DNA from: Alicyclobacillus mali
Lineage (GTDB): Bacteria; Bacillota; Bacilli; Alicyclobacillales; Alicyclobacillaceae
DNA length: 64,000 nt
Direction: 5' to 3' (one strand)
Assembly (NCBI RefSeq): GCF_017329565.1
Contig: NZ_JAFMTT010000016.1
Made by a program: the position numbers and the translations under genes. Numbering within the stretch: the first letter of the stretch is position 1; each line of letters begins with the position of its first letter. Of this stretch, positions 33,925 to 43,112 are shown piece after piece. The notes beneath the pieces are model-generated. The model was not told where the DNA came from, made no database searches, and was given only the letters and a program-made list of their open reading frames with translations.

Positions 33925-35550
33925 TCATCGTACCACAAACGTGCGCGGTTTGGCTTCGGAGACTTCGCGCTGCGCGGGCACATGGCTCACCGCCGGCGCG
34001 GGCTGAGACAGCGGGCGCCCCTTGCCCGTCACTGCCATGGCGACGGAAGCCGCCAACATGGCGCAGCCGATGACAAGCACGACGTCCGCGGTGTGATGCA
34101 GGGCGGCCAAGAGCGAAATGCGCTCCGCCTTTGCGAGCAGCGCGGCACCCGCGAGCTGCTCCGCTTCCGCAAGCGATCCCGTCTTGAGCTCGAATGCCGC
34201 CACCAGCTTTTGATACGCGTACAGCGCGCTCGGCTGGAACAGGGTGGCGTGATCGCGCAGGTGTTCATAGGCGACGGCGGCGCTTCTGGCCATCCACCAG
34301 CCTGCGAAGGGCGGGGCCAGGGCGCCAGCGAGGTTTCTGTGGAAGTGGAGCGAGCAGGATCGCAGCCGCGCTTCGTGGAGATCGCCAGCGAGCGCGGTGG
34401 TGAGCGCGCCCATGATGAGCACGAGCCCGATGAGGCAGACCGCCACGGCCATTTCGCAGCTGACGCGAGCGACAGAAACGCCGGAGGTTTGCTCTCGCCA
34501 CAGCCAGCCGACGGCGAGAACGCCGACCGATCCGATTGCGCCAAGGACGCCTGGGCCGACCACGGGATGCAGCCACATTGCCGCGACTGCCACGACAACC
34601 AGGCAGCCGACGAAGAGGAGAGCGGCCGTGAGCCACTGGCGAGAAGAGGCGTCATCCAATGCTTGCAGCCACTGGTATCCTGCGACGAGCACGAAGATGA
34701 GTGCGACGTGGGACAAAATGGCCATGGCCGCACCCGAAATCTGGCGCACCGTGCGGATGGCTCTGTACTGCAGGAGCGGGGCGCGCGACTGAGTCTCCCA
34801 GGCTATCCAGACGAGAAAGAGGAGCGCCCCGGTGATGAGCCAAGGCCAGACACTTGTTGCGCCGAGGCCCGCGAACCGAATCTGGACGAGGGGCGGAGCA
34901 AGGGAAGCGGCCATCGCGGCAAGGAGCAGCGTGCCAGGGAAGTCCCACCTGGCTCCGGGCGCGGCCGGTTGGTGGGGCAGGGACAGCAGTCCGAGGACGA
35001 TTCCCAGTGCTGACAGGAGCCCCGCAATCGCAAAGACCCAGCGCCAGGACGTCACCAGAAGGGCGACGGCGCCGACGACGGTGCCGAGGGCCGACATGCC
35101 GTACAGGCCGCCGATGGCGTAGGCGATGAAGCGGCCGCGAATGGGCGCCGGGAACGAGGTGAGGCTCACGGGCAGGGTGGTGAGAAAGAGACTGCCCGCG
35201 GCAACACCTTCGATCGTGCGGCTGATGGCGAAGACCGGCGGATTGGGCGCCGTAGCCGACAGCGCGCAGGCTGCGAGGAACAGCGCGGCGAGCGGCAGAT
35301 AGGTTTGCCTCAACCCGAACCGCTGCGTGAGCCGCAGCCCGATGGGCACGCAGGCGGCAAACCCCAGATTAGACAACGTCGCGGCGAGTGCGAAGGCGCG
35401 CAAGCCTTCGGCAAGCCCCGACTGAAGCAGCGACTGATCCAGGATGGAAGACACGTTGGCGATGTACTGGGGACCAAACGAAAGCGCCGTGGCGGCGAGG
35501 ATCATGGCGAGGCGCGCCTTCGGGTGCACATGTTCGCTTAGGGCTTCCAT
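33925..35550 (-). CDS. MFS transporter (DHA2-like, 14 TM)
   Basis: A 541-residue carrier with about 14 hydrophobic segments, the size of DHA2-type drug:H+ antiporters. FGLRQTYLPLAAL follows the first loop, and TIEGVAAGSLFLTTLPVSL is the motif C-like helix. The ATG at 35550 follows AAAGGAGG; the frame opens 69 bases further but without a ribosome site. It is divergent from the LysR gene at 35685, suggesting LysR control. MetE-like and gtrA-like genes follow on the same strand. Confidence 0.85.
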   Translation of the reverse strand: MEALSEHVHPKARLAMILAATALSFGPQYIANVSSILDQSLLQSGLAEGLRAFALAATLSNLGFAACVPIGLRLTQRFGLRQTYLPLAALFLAACALSATAPNPPVFAISRTIEGVAAGSLFLTTLPVSLTSFPAPIRGRFIAYAIGGLYGMSALGTVVGAVALLVTSWRWVFAIAGLLSALGIVLGLLSLPHQPAAPGARWDFPGTLLLAAMAASLAPPLVQIRFAGLGATSVWPWLITGALLFLVWIAWETQSRAPLLQYRAIRTVRQISGAAMAILSHVALIFVLVAGYQWLQALDDASSRQWLTAALLFVGCLVVVAVAAMWLHPVVGPGVLGAIGSVGVLAVGWLWREQTSGVSVARVSCEMAVAVCLIGLVLIMGALTTALAGDLHEARLRSCSLHFHRNLAGALAPPFAGWWMARSAAVAYEHLRDHATLFQPSALYAYQKLVAAFELKTGSLAEAEQLAGAALLAKAERISLLAALHHTADVVLVIGCAMLAASVAMAVTGKGRPLSQPAPAVSHVPAQREVSEAKPRTFVVR

Positions 35551-35637
35551 GGTGGCCTCCTTTCGGTTTCGTGAGTACTGGCTGCGCAAACGAATCCCAT
35601 TGTAGAGGGGTGGAATCATTCCGTAAAATACATAAAG

Positions 35638-35655
35638 AATTATGAAGCGATAATT
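35638..35655. promoter_or_regulatory. Inverted repeat in the LysR/MFS divergent region
   Basis: AATTAT and ATAATT are perfect 6-bp arms around GAAGCG, an AT-rich dyad of the T-N11-A kind that LysR regulators bind. It lies 30 bases before the lysR-type start. Confidence 0.45.
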
Positions 35656-35684
35656 AAAGAGGCATAAGAGTTTGGGGGCGCACC

Positions 35685-36614
35685 ATGGACCTTCTTCAGT
35701 TGACGTATTTTCGAACGCTCGCGCGGTGGGAGCATGTGACGCGCGCAGCGATGGAACTTCGCATCGCCCAGCCCTCTCTCAGCAAGACCATTGCCCGCCT
35801 CGAGGCCGAGGTTGGCGTGCCGCTGTTTGACCGCACGGGCCGGAATTTGCGCTTGAACGCGTATGGGCGGGCGTTTTTGGCCCGGGTGGATCGGGCGCTG
35901 ACGGAGATTGAGGAGGGGAAGCGCGAGCTCAGGCAGATGGCGAAGGCGAACGAAGAGACGGTCATCCTCACGGTGTCGACCACGCGCCTGTTGCCGGGGC
36001 TCTTGCGCGCGTTTCTCCGCGAGCACCCGCGTGTGAGGATTCGCCAGTACACGGGAAGCGCGGAGGAGATGGCCATGCATATCGCGCGCGGCGAGGCGGA
36101 TTTTTGTATCGCGGGCGCCGAGATCAAGGGGGACGAGATCGCCTGGGAGCCGCTCATGGTGGAAGAGGTGTATCTGATTGTGCCGCCCGACCATCCCATG
36201 TCGGGCCGCGGTGTGGTTCGCCTGGCCGAACTCCGGGACGAGCCGTTCATCTGCGTCAACAAGGGGCACGAATTCCGGGAGCTGACGGACGGCTTCTGCA
36301 GACGAGCGGGCTTCGAACCGAAGGTGCATTTTTCGGGGGATGAGGCCGACGTGATTGCCGATCTCGTCCGCCAGGGCCTGGGGGTTGCGTTCGTGCCGGC
36401 TCTGACGTGGTGGGAAAAGGAGGAGCACGAGACGAGACGGCTGCGGATTGAGGCGCCGCGATGCGAGCGCGTCATCGGCCTCGCGTGGTCGAGGAGGCAT
36501 CACCTCACGCGCGCCGCCGAGGCGTTTCGCGAATTCGCCCGACGGTATTTCGCTCAACTGGTGGGCCATGAGGGCGTCCGCGGCGTGGAGGGATGGACGT
36601 CGTCGCCAAACTGA
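35685..36614 (+). CDS. LysR-family transcriptional regulator
   Basis: A 309-residue LTTR. The N-terminal HTH covers about residues 1-60 (LTYFRTLARWEHVTRAAMEL, then QPSLSKTIARLEAEVGVPLF), followed by the periplasmic-binding-protein-like effector domain. It is divergent from the DHA2-like transporter, the classic arrangement for an LTTR and its target. The co-inducer is unknown. Confidence 0.9.
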   Translation: MDLLQLTYFRTLARWEHVTRAAMELRIAQPSLSKTIARLEAEVGVPLFDRTGRNLRLNAYGRAFLARVDRALTEIEEGKRELRQMAKANEETVILTVSTTRLLPGLLRAFLREHPRVRIRQYTGSAEEMAMHIARGEADFCIAGAEIKGDEIAWEPLMVEEVYLIVPPDHPMSGRGVVRLAELRDEPFICVNKGHEFRELTDGFCRRAGFEPKVHFSGDEADVIADLVRQGLGVAFVPALTWWEKEEHETRRLRIEAPRCERVIGLAWSRRHHLTRAAEAFREFARRYFAQLVGHEGVRGVEGWTSSPN

Positions 36615-36626
36615 CCATGGAGCACG

Positions 36627-36664
36627 AAGGGGAACCAGAATGCGATTCGGGTTCCTCTTTTTTT
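36627..36664 (+). terminator. Terminator after the lysR-type gene
   Basis: AAGGGGAACC (36627-36636) pairs with GGTTCCTCTT (36650-36659), 10 bp with one G-T pair, and runs into a T-run to 36664. Confidence 0.85.
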
Positions 36665-36745
36665 GACTATAAATGTAAGTATCCTCCCTTTATACTGTCG
36701 GTTAACTAGAAAGAACAGAATCGACAGACACAGGGAGGGTTCCGC

Positions 36746-38350
36746 ATGCGAGCGCTCACACGGCTGTCCGTCGCCGCAGCCGCTTCAATGGCTTTTGCCG
36801 CGCCGGCGGCAGTTTATGCCGCACCGCTTCAGGAACGGGTGGTGGTGGCCTCGCCAGATCCGCGCACGCGCGGCGCTCAACCGCATGGGGCGCTGTCGCC
36901 TTCGCAACCGATGCATCTGGTGATCACGCTCCGGCTGCGACATGAGGATGAGCTCGAGCGCCTCATTCAAAACTTGTATACGCCGGGATCGCCGGACGCG
37001 GGGCGGTTTTTGACGCCCGCCGAATTCGACGCGGCGTTCGCGCCGACCAAGGTGGATGTGCAAGCTGTGGTTCAGGGGCTGCGGGCCTACGGGCTCAGCG
37101 CGGCGCAGACGGCTGACCCGATGGTGCTCACGGTGGCCGGATCGGCGCGCGACGTGGAGCGGGCGTTTGGCGTGCGCGAGGTGACGTATGAGAAGGGCGC
37201 GGCTACGTGGTATGCGCCGGATGGGGCCGCCACGCTGCCCGCGCCGCTGGCCGCACAAGTGTCGGCCGTCGTGGGTCTGGCAAGCGCAACGGTGGAGTGC
37301 CACCTCGTGATGGCGCATGCCGCGCCGGCGGGCGGTGGCTACACGCCCGCGCAGATTCAGCGCGCCTACGACTACACGCCACTCTACAGCCACTACATGG
37401 GTCGCGGCCAGGTGATTGCGGTGGTGACCTCCGGCTCCGTCCAGCTATCGGATATCCAGGCGTTCGATCGCGCCTTCGGCCTGCCGAATCCCGTGGTGCG
37501 CCAGCGCGTGATCGACGGATCGTACACGCCACCCGACGACGAGACCACGCTCGACTGCGAATGGGCGCACGCCATTGCGCCGACCGCGTCGCTTGCCGTG
37601 TATGAAGCGGCGCAGCCGGACGCCCAGTCGTTCATCGACGCGTTCGCGCAGGTCGCCGCGGACGACGGGGCGCACGTGGTCACGACGAGTTGGGGCGCGC
37701 CCGAATCGGAGACGGATTCGTCCACGATGCAGGCGGAGCACCAGATCTTTATGCAAATGGCCGCGCAGGGACAGAGCATGTTTGCGGCGGCGGGGGACAG
37801 CGGATCGTCCGATGGAACGAACGGAACGGACGTCGACTATCCTTCGTCCGATCCGTACGTGACCGCGTGCGGCGGCACGCGGCTCGTGCTCGGGGCGGGC
37901 GGCCAACGCCTTCAGGAGACGGCCTGGTCCGACACGGGGGGCGGCGTGAGCTCGGTGTACGGCGAGCCCTGGTGGCAGTACGGGCCGGGCGTGCCGCAGA
38001 CCGGCTATCGCCAGACGTGCGACGTCAGCCTGAACGCGGACCCGGCCACCGGATACGACTTTTACTATCAGGGCCAGTGGGAGATGGCGGGCGGCGCGAG
38101 CTTCGTGGCGCCGATGATGGCGGCCACGTTTGCGCTCATCGATCAGGCCCGCGCACTCGAAGGCAAGGCGCCCGTTGGACTGGCGGACGTGGGCATCTAC
38201 GCGATGGCGCGCAACACGTCGTACGCGCCATATGCGTTTCACGACATGACAGCCGGATCGAATGGGGCGTACAGCGCGGGGCCTGGATGGGATCATCCGA
38301 CGGGCTTCGGCTCCATCGACGCGTACTACTTCCTGCACGGGCTCGACTGA
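36746..38350 (+). CDS. Sedolisin (S53) acid protease, kumamolisin-like
   Basis: A 534-residue secreted pro-protease. A signal peptide (about residues 1-26) precedes a prodomain (~30-190) and an S53 catalytic domain. The Glu/Asp pair is in DDETTLDCEWAHA (E266, D270), the oxyanion Asp in AAAGDSGSSDG (D351), and the Ser in MAGGASFVAPMMA (S452). The Ser motif reads GGAS where most sedolisins have G(T)S. The C-terminal Ca site is visible in FHDMTAGSNGAYSAGPGWD. Such proteases degrade proteins at low pH outside the cell, fitting an acidophile. Confidence 0.93.
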   Translation: MRALTRLSVAAAASMAFAAPAAVYAAPLQERVVVASPDPRTRGAQPHGALSPSQPMHLVITLRLRHEDELERLIQNLYTPGSPDAGRFLTPAEFDAAFAPTKVDVQAVVQGLRAYGLSAAQTADPMVLTVAGSARDVERAFGVREVTYEKGAATWYAPDGAATLPAPLAAQVSAVVGLASATVECHLVMAHAAPAGGGYTPAQIQRAYDYTPLYSHYMGRGQVIAVVTSGSVQLSDIQAFDRAFGLPNPVVRQRVIDGSYTPPDDETTLDCEWAHAIAPTASLAVYEAAQPDAQSFIDAFAQVAADDGAHVVTTSWGAPESETDSSTMQAEHQIFMQMAAQGQSMFAAAGDSGSSDGTNGTDVDYPSSDPYVTACGGTRLVLGAGGQRLQETAWSDTGGGVSSVYGEPWWQYGPGVPQTGYRQTCDVSLNADPATGYDFYYQGQWEMAGGASFVAPMMAATFALIDQARALEGKAPVGLADVGIYAMARNTSYAPYAFHDMTAGSNGAYSAGPGWDHPTGFGSIDAYYFLHGLD

Positions 38351-38475
38351 ACCGAGGCCCGGTCTGGTACTTGCCGAGCGCCCGGCGTCTCTTATCCTCA
38401 GGCCATGAGGAGGATTCAATCCAGATTTGAAGCGGGTGTGATACGCTCAAACGTTGTGCGTGGGGAGGCGATCGC

Positions 38476-38652
38476 ATGAGCCATCATAAGCATTGGATTG
38501 TTGAATCCATCTGCCCGCGGTGCGAGAAGAAAAACATCGTCGAGGTGCCCGAAGGCGAGCTTGTGGTACGCGTGCACTGCCAGCACTGTGAGCACGGCTA
38601 CGATTACAATCACATCGTCCGCGAGCACAAAGAGGTCGACGTGGACGACTGA
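38476..38652 (+). CDS. 58-residue zinc-ribbon-like protein
   Basis: A small ORF with GGGGAGG before its ATG. The peptide starts MSHHKHWIVES and contains two Cys pairs, ICPRCEKKN and HCQHCEHGYDY, spaced about 22 residues apart as in zinc ribbons. It ends in an acidic EVDVDD tail and is followed by a strong terminator. The Cys pattern, ribosome site and terminator together argue it is real. The function is unknown. Confidence 0.65.
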   Translation: MSHHKHWIVESICPRCEKKNIVEVPEGELVVRVHCQHCEHGYDYNHIVREHKEVDVDD

Positions 38653-38699
38653 GCGCTGCGCGCCGCGTCCCGGAAGGCTCCTCTCGGCAAAGACATGTC

Positions 38700-38724
38700 G
38701 GCCGCCCGGCTTGGGCGGCCTTTT
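38700..38724 (+). terminator. Terminator after the zinc-ribbon gene
   Basis: GGCCGCCC (38700-38707) and GGGCGGCC (38713-38720) form a perfect 8-bp stem followed by TTTT. It abuts the kdpE stop codon from the other side. Confidence 0.85.
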
Positions 38725-39422
38725 CACGCCTCCGGCGGTTCAACCGCCAATCGATAGCCCACGCCTGGTTCGGTCACGATCCGCCATGGGCGGGACGGAT
38801 CGTCCTCAAGTTTCTTGCGCAGGTGTCCGATGTACACGCGCAGGTAGTGGGCGGCGTTGTCGGGATCGACGTCGCCCCAGACCTGGCGCAGGAGTTGCCT
38901 GTGTGTCACGACCTTCCCCGCATGTTGTGCGAGGGCTTTCAGGAGATCGTACTCAATGGGCGTCAGCTTCACCGTTTCGCCGTTCAGTTCCACGCGCCGC
39001 TCCGCCAGGTGGATGGTGAGGCCCGCCGCCTCGATGATGGGTTCATCCTGAACGCGCGCGGCGTGCCGGAGGGCCACCCGGATCCGCGCGAGCAGTTCGC
39101 CCATGCCGAACGGCTTCACCACGTAATCGTCCGCGCCAGCGTCGAGCGCCGCAATCTTGTCCTCCTCTGCATCGCGCACGGTCAGCATGATGACGGGCAT
39201 GTTCGACCACTCGCGAAGCCGCCGCAACACCTCGATGCCTTCCATGTCCGGCAGGCCCCAGTCGATCACGGCGAGATCTGGCCGCTTCGTGCTCGCCACA
39301 ACCAGCGCCTCTTCTCCGCTCGAAGCTTCCAGCACCTCGTATCCATGTCCTTTGAGCGCAATCTGCATGAGCTTCAAAATGGCGCGCTCGTCGTCCGCCA
39401 CCAGAATCTTTGCACCGCTCAC
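38724..39422 (-). CDS. kdpE: Response regulator KdpE
   Basis: A 232-residue OmpR-type regulator. The receiver has the acidic pocket in VADDE, the phosphorylated Asp in LAVIDWGLPDMEG and the Lys in DYVVKPFGMGELL. The winged-helix output domain includes LTPIEYDLLKALAQHAGKVV and VWGDVDPDNAAHYLRVYIGH. It should activate the kdp transport genes under K+ limitation. It overlaps kdpD by four bases (ATGA). Confidence 0.93.
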   Translation of the reverse strand: MSGAKILVADDERAILKLMQIALKGHGYEVLEASSGEEALVVASTKRPDLAVIDWGLPDMEGIEVLRRLREWSNMPVIMLTVRDAEEDKIAALDAGADDYVVKPFGMGELLARIRVALRHAARVQDEPIIEAAGLTIHLAERRVELNGETVKLTPIEYDLLKALAQHAGKVVTHRQLLRQVWGDVDPDNAAHYLRVYIGHLRKKLEDDPSRPWRIVTEPGVGYRLAVEPPEA

Positions 39423-41005
39423 CGATTCTCCGCCTCCTTGGGATGCGGCCGGGCCGCGAGCCGGACGCGAAAGAGCGTGCCGGGGTGCATCCGCTCCACG
39501 TCAATCTGCCCGCCGTGCGCCTCGACGACCGCTCTCACGATGGCGAGGCCGAGGCCCGTTCCTGGGATCTTGTCCACACGCCGGCCGCGGTAGAACTTGT
39601 CGAACACGCGGTCTAACTCGTCATCTGAGATGCCCATCCCGTAGTCGCGGACCTCGAGCGCTGCCTCCACCTCGCGTGCCGCGATGGTCACGTCAATGGG
39701 AGCATCGGGCGGCGAGTACTTGGCGGCGTTGGAGAGGAGGTTCACCACCGCCTGCTGGAACAGCGTCTCGTCGACTTCCACGATGGGCGACGGGTGCGGC
39801 GTCCGCATGCGCACAGGGTGATCGGCGGTCAATTCCGCCACTTCGCGCAGCGCGCCGCGGACGACGTCGGCGAGATCGGTCGGCCGCTTGTTGAGCACGA
39901 GCATCCCGCCTTCGATGCGCGCCATGCCGATGAGATTCGTGACGAGCCGGTTCATGCGCAGGGCGCTGTTGCGGAGAGTCAGCACGAGTTCACGACGGTC
40001 CGCCGGATCGAGCGACGCGCCGGGGGCGAGCAGGGCGTCCGATGCGCCGAGCATGGTGGTGATGGGGGTGCGAAGCTCGTGCGAGATGGAGTTGAGGATG
40101 GCGGTCCGGACGCGCTCGGATTCTGCCGCGATGTCCGCGATGCGCGCCCGCTCCTCGGACGCGATTCGGCTGAGCGCGATGGCCACGAGATTTGCCACGG
40201 CGCGCAGAATGTCGAAGATCTCGCCGCGCGTCGCGAGCCGAAACTGCCCGGGCTCGCCGACGATGAAGGCGCCGTACACCTCGTCCTGTGCGCGGATGGG
40301 CACATACAAAAACGCGGCCTGGCCGTGGGTTTTCGAGCCGAAGCTGGCGAGATCGCCGTGGCGAAGGACCCAGTCGAGGACCTGCCGATCGATCACGGGG
40401 TCCGCCTCGTCGCCGGGGAGGGCGTGCAGGTCGTAGCCGCTTGAGCGCTTGAGGGCGATGTACGCGTGCGTGTGCAAAAGCTCTCGGACCTGTTCGAGCG
40501 CGGTCTCCACAACGCGCCGCTCATCCGCAGCGGCGGTCAGGGCCCGGCTCATGCGAAACAGCGTCTGCGCGATGCGTGCGCGCTGGCTCGCTTCCTCCGC
40601 CCTTCGCCGCATGCTGGAGGCAAGCCCCGCGGTCGTGATGGCCACCACCAGAAACACTGCGAACGACACGAGAAAGCGGAGATCGCTCACGGCGTAGCTG
40701 AAGATGGGCGGCACAAAGAAGAAATCGAACGACAGAAGGCCAAGGCATGCCGCGAACACGCCGGGCCAAAGGCCGTACACGCCCGACGCGACCACCACCG
40801 GGATCAGGTACAGCATGGCGATGTTGACGCGATCGTAGTGAAAGTCGAGCAGAAACACGAGGCCCGTGAGGAGGGCGTCCATGCCGCAAACGGCTGCGTA
40901 GGCCCGGATGGGGGGGCGAGGCAGAGAGGGCTCCCCTTGGCGCCCTTCCTGCCACCATGTGGGCCAACGGACGTTCAGAATCTGCCATTTTGGGGTAAAT
41001 CGCAC
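39419..41005 (-). CDS. kdpD: Sensor kinase KdpD, short form lacking the N-terminal sensor
   Basis: About 528 residues instead of ~900. It keeps the four-helix DUF4118 membrane domain (LYLIPVVVASGVYGLWPG to VFLVVAITTAGLA), a GAF-like domain and the kinase core: H-box SISHELRTPITTMLG, N-box LLSNAAKYSPPDAP and GTGLGLAIVRAVVEAHGG. The cytoplasmic KdpD/USP sensor that normally precedes the membrane domain is absent here but present twice in the protein at 45769-48033. GTG 41005 is favoured because GGAG lies upstream; an ATG at 41095 lacks a ribosome site. Confidence 0.88.
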   Translation of the reverse strand: MRFTPKWQILNVRWPTWWQEGRQGEPSLPRPPIRAYAAVCGMDALLTGLVFLLDFHYDRVNIAMLYLIPVVVASGVYGLWPGVFAACLGLLSFDFFFVPPIFSYAVSDLRFLVSFAVFLVVAITTAGLASSMRRRAEEASQRARIAQTLFRMSRALTAAADERRVVETALEQVRELLHTHAYIALKRSSGYDLHALPGDEADPVIDRQVLDWVLRHGDLASFGSKTHGQAAFLYVPIRAQDEVYGAFIVGEPGQFRLATRGEIFDILRAVANLVAIALSRIASEERARIADIAAESERVRTAILNSISHELRTPITTMLGASDALLAPGASLDPADRRELVLTLRNSALRMNRLVTNLIGMARIEGGMLVLNKRPTDLADVVRGALREVAELTADHPVRMRTPHPSPIVEVDETLFQQAVVNLLSNAAKYSPPDAPIDVTIAAREVEAALEVRDYGMGISDDELDRVFDKFYRGRRVDKIPGTGLGLAIVRAVVEAHGGQIDVERMHPGTLFRVRLAARPHPKEAENR

Positions 41006-41084
41006 GCGGATCCACTCCGTTCGGCGCGCATGCCGCAATTCGTCTCTAGAGAAGGGTAGCGCGCGAGAAGGGCCTTGCCAACGA

Positions 41085-41105
41085 TTTTTATGCATTTTTT
41101 ACGCC
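41085..41105. promoter_or_regulatory. Candidate KdpE-binding T-tract
   Basis: TTTTTATGCATTTTTTACGCC between kdpD and the kdp transport genes resembles the T-rich KdpE box of enterobacteria (TTTATAC...TTTACA-like). Only the resemblance and position support it. Confidence 0.35.
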
Positions 41106-41183
41106 GTCCGAGCGGAATCAACATCCGAAACCTCACGAGCCGCTGGATAGACTGCGGAGTGTCGGTTGGGAGGAGGGAGTCTC

Positions 41184-41267
41184 GTGGAGGACGTCGTGTC
41201 CGTCGCACTGTTTTTGGCCGTGTTCGCCATCTTGTACGTCATTCACCGATCCTTCGATCGCTCGTAG
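41184..41267 (+). CDS. 27-residue membrane peptide upstream of kdpF
   Basis: GTG 41184 follows GGAGGAGGGAG and opens 27 codons, starting MEDVVSVALFLAVFAILYVI and ending RSFDRS. One hydrophobic helix with a basic tail resembles KdpF in size and layout. The stop overlaps the ribosome site of the next small ORF, so the two are probably coupled. Possibly a second KdpF-like stabiliser of the Kdp pump. Confidence 0.65.
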   Translation: MEDVVSVALFLAVFAILYVIHRSFDRS

Positions 41268-41279
41268 GAGGTCGTGATC

Positions 41280-41357
41280 ATGTGGTTTTTGCTCGTGCTC
41301 TCCATCGCGGTGATGGTCTATCTCGTGTACGTGATGTTCCATCCGGAAAAGTTCTGA
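41280..41357 (+). CDS. kdpF: Potassium-transporting ATPase subunit KdpF
   Basis: A 25-residue peptide beginning MWFLLVLSIAVMVYLVYVMF and ending HPEKF, a single membrane helix with the tail typical of KdpF. AGGAGGT lies seven bases before the ATG. It stabilises the KdpABC complex in other bacteria. Position directly before kdpA supports the call. Confidence 0.85.
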   Translation: MWFLLVLSIAVMVYLVYVMFHPEKF

Positions 41358-41406
41358 AGTCCTCGCGCTCGCTTCGAGGGCGCAATGGGAAAGGGAGGCA
41401 CTCCGT

Positions 41407-43095
41407 GTGACCGCATCCGGCATCTTCGCGATTTTTCTCGTGGTGCTCGCGCTCGTCGCGTGCGGGTGGCCGCTCGGTGGGTACATCTATCGAACCTTCG
41501 CGGGCGAACGCACGTGGACGGACGCCGTGGCGGTGCCCGTCGAGCGGGCCATCTACCGGCTCATCGGCGTCAATCCGGACGTGGAGATGGACTGGAAGGC
41601 GTACCTGCGCGCCATGATGGTGTCCAATCTCGTCATGGCCCTCTTTGCGTACGCCGTATTTCGCCTGCAGGCCGTGCTGCCGCTCAATCCGGCCCATATC
41701 CCCGCGATGCCGCCCTATTTGGCGTTCAACACCGCGGCGAGTTTCATCACCAACACCAACTGGCAGAACTACGCTGGCGAGCAGTCCTTGTCGTATCTCA
41801 GCCAGATGATGGGCATCACCTTCCTGCAATTCACGTCCGCAGCCACCGGGCTTGCGGCGGCCATGGCCTTTCTGCGCGGTATGAGCCGCCAGAAGACCGA
41901 CGCGCTCGGCAACTTCTGGGTCGATCTTGTCAGGGCGCACACGCGCCTGCTTCTTCCCATCGCGGCCGTCCTCGCCTTTCTGCTGCTCGCGCTCGGCGTC
42001 CCCGAGACGCTCTCCGGGCCCGCCGTCGTGCACACGCTTTCCGGAAGCATGCAGACCATCGCGCGCGGGCCGGTGGCAACTTTGGAAGCCATCAAGCAGC
42101 TCGGGACGAACGGCGGCGGATTTTTCAACGCCAACTCCGCGCACCCCTTCGAGGATCCGAGCGCATGGACGTGCATCCTCGAGATCATGGGCATGGGGCT
42201 CATTCCGACCGCCCTCGTGTTTACGGCCGGGTATTTTCTGCGCAGCCGCCGGTTGGCCATCGTGCTCTGCACGTTGCTCGGGGCCATTTTGCTCGCGGGG
42301 GCGTACGTCGTGTACGCGTACGAAGCGGCAGGCAATCCCATCTTGGCGCACGCGCTCGGCCTGCACGGCCCGAACATGGAGGGCAAGGAGGTGCGCTTTG
42401 GCGTGCCTTTGACCAGCATGTTCGTCGCCGCCACCACCGCCTACACGACGGGCGCGGTGAACGCGATGCACGACAGCCTGATGCCCATGAGCGGCATGGT
42501 TCCCCTTCTTTTCATGATGTTCAACCTGATCTTCGGCGGTAACGGCGTCGGGCTGCTCAACATCCTCATGTTTCTCATCATCGCCGTCTTCATCTCCGGG
42601 CTCATGGTCGGAAGAACCCCGGAGATCTTCGGGAAGAAGATTGAGGCTCGCGAGATGAAACTCGCGACGGCGGCGATGCTGGTCCATCCGTTTGTCATCC
42701 TCGTCCCCACCGCCATCGCCATGGCGCTGCCGAGCGCTCGGGCCTCCATGGGCAACCCTGGGCTGCACGGGTTCACCGAGGTCCTGTACGCGTTCACGTC
42801 GGCCGCGGCCAACAATGGCTCGGCCTTCGCGGGGCTGAACGGAAACACGCCCTTCTACAACATCTCCATCGGGCTCGTGATGCTGTTCGGCCGGTACGTG
42901 TCCATCATCGCGATGCTCGCCATCGCGGGTTCGCTCGCCGGAAAGGCGCGCATCCCCGAGACGTCCGGCACGCTCAAGGTGGACACGTTCGCGTTCGGCT
43001 ACGTGTTTGTGGCCGTGTTCGTCATCGTCGGCGCCTTGACGTTCTTCCCATATCTCGCCCTTGGGCCCATCGGCGAACAGCTGCAGCTCGGCTGA
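41407..43095 (+). CDS. kdpA: Potassium-transporting ATPase subunit A
   Basis: A 562-residue K+ channel-like subunit with about ten membrane helices and four selectivity-filter-like loops. These include FITNTNWQNYAGE, GTNGGGFFNANSAHPFE and SAAANNGSAFAGLNGNTPFYN. It starts at GTG after GGGAGG. It forms the ion pathway of the high-affinity K+ pump; the length is standard for the family. Confidence 0.96.
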   Translation: MTASGIFAIFLVVLALVACGWPLGGYIYRTFAGERTWTDAVAVPVERAIYRLIGVNPDVEMDWKAYLRAMMVSNLVMALFAYAVFRLQAVLPLNPAHIPAMPPYLAFNTAASFITNTNWQNYAGEQSLSYLSQMMGITFLQFTSAATGLAAAMAFLRGMSRQKTDALGNFWVDLVRAHTRLLLPIAAVLAFLLLALGVPETLSGPAVVHTLSGSMQTIARGPVATLEAIKQLGTNGGGFFNANSAHPFEDPSAWTCILEIMGMGLIPTALVFTAGYFLRSRRLAIVLCTLLGAILLAGAYVVYAYEAAGNPILAHALGLHGPNMEGKEVRFGVPLTSMFVAATTAYTTGAVNAMHDSLMPMSGMVPLLFMMFNLIFGGNGVGLLNILMFLIIAVFISGLMVGRTPEIFGKKIEAREMKLATAAMLVHPFVILVPTAIAMALPSARASMGNPGLHGFTEVLYAFTSAAANNGSAFAGLNGNTPFYNISIGLVMLFGRYVSIIAMLAIAGSLAGKARIPETSGTLKVDTFAFGYVFVAVFVIVGALTFFPYLALGPIGEQLQLG

Positions 43096-43112
43096 AAGGA
43101 GAGCAGGTGTGT

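Noticed and set aside
36663..36696. TTGACT...TATACT as the sedolisin promoter
   Set aside because: The spacing is 22 bases, too long for a standard sigma-A promoter, and the TTGACT overlaps the preceding terminator T-run.
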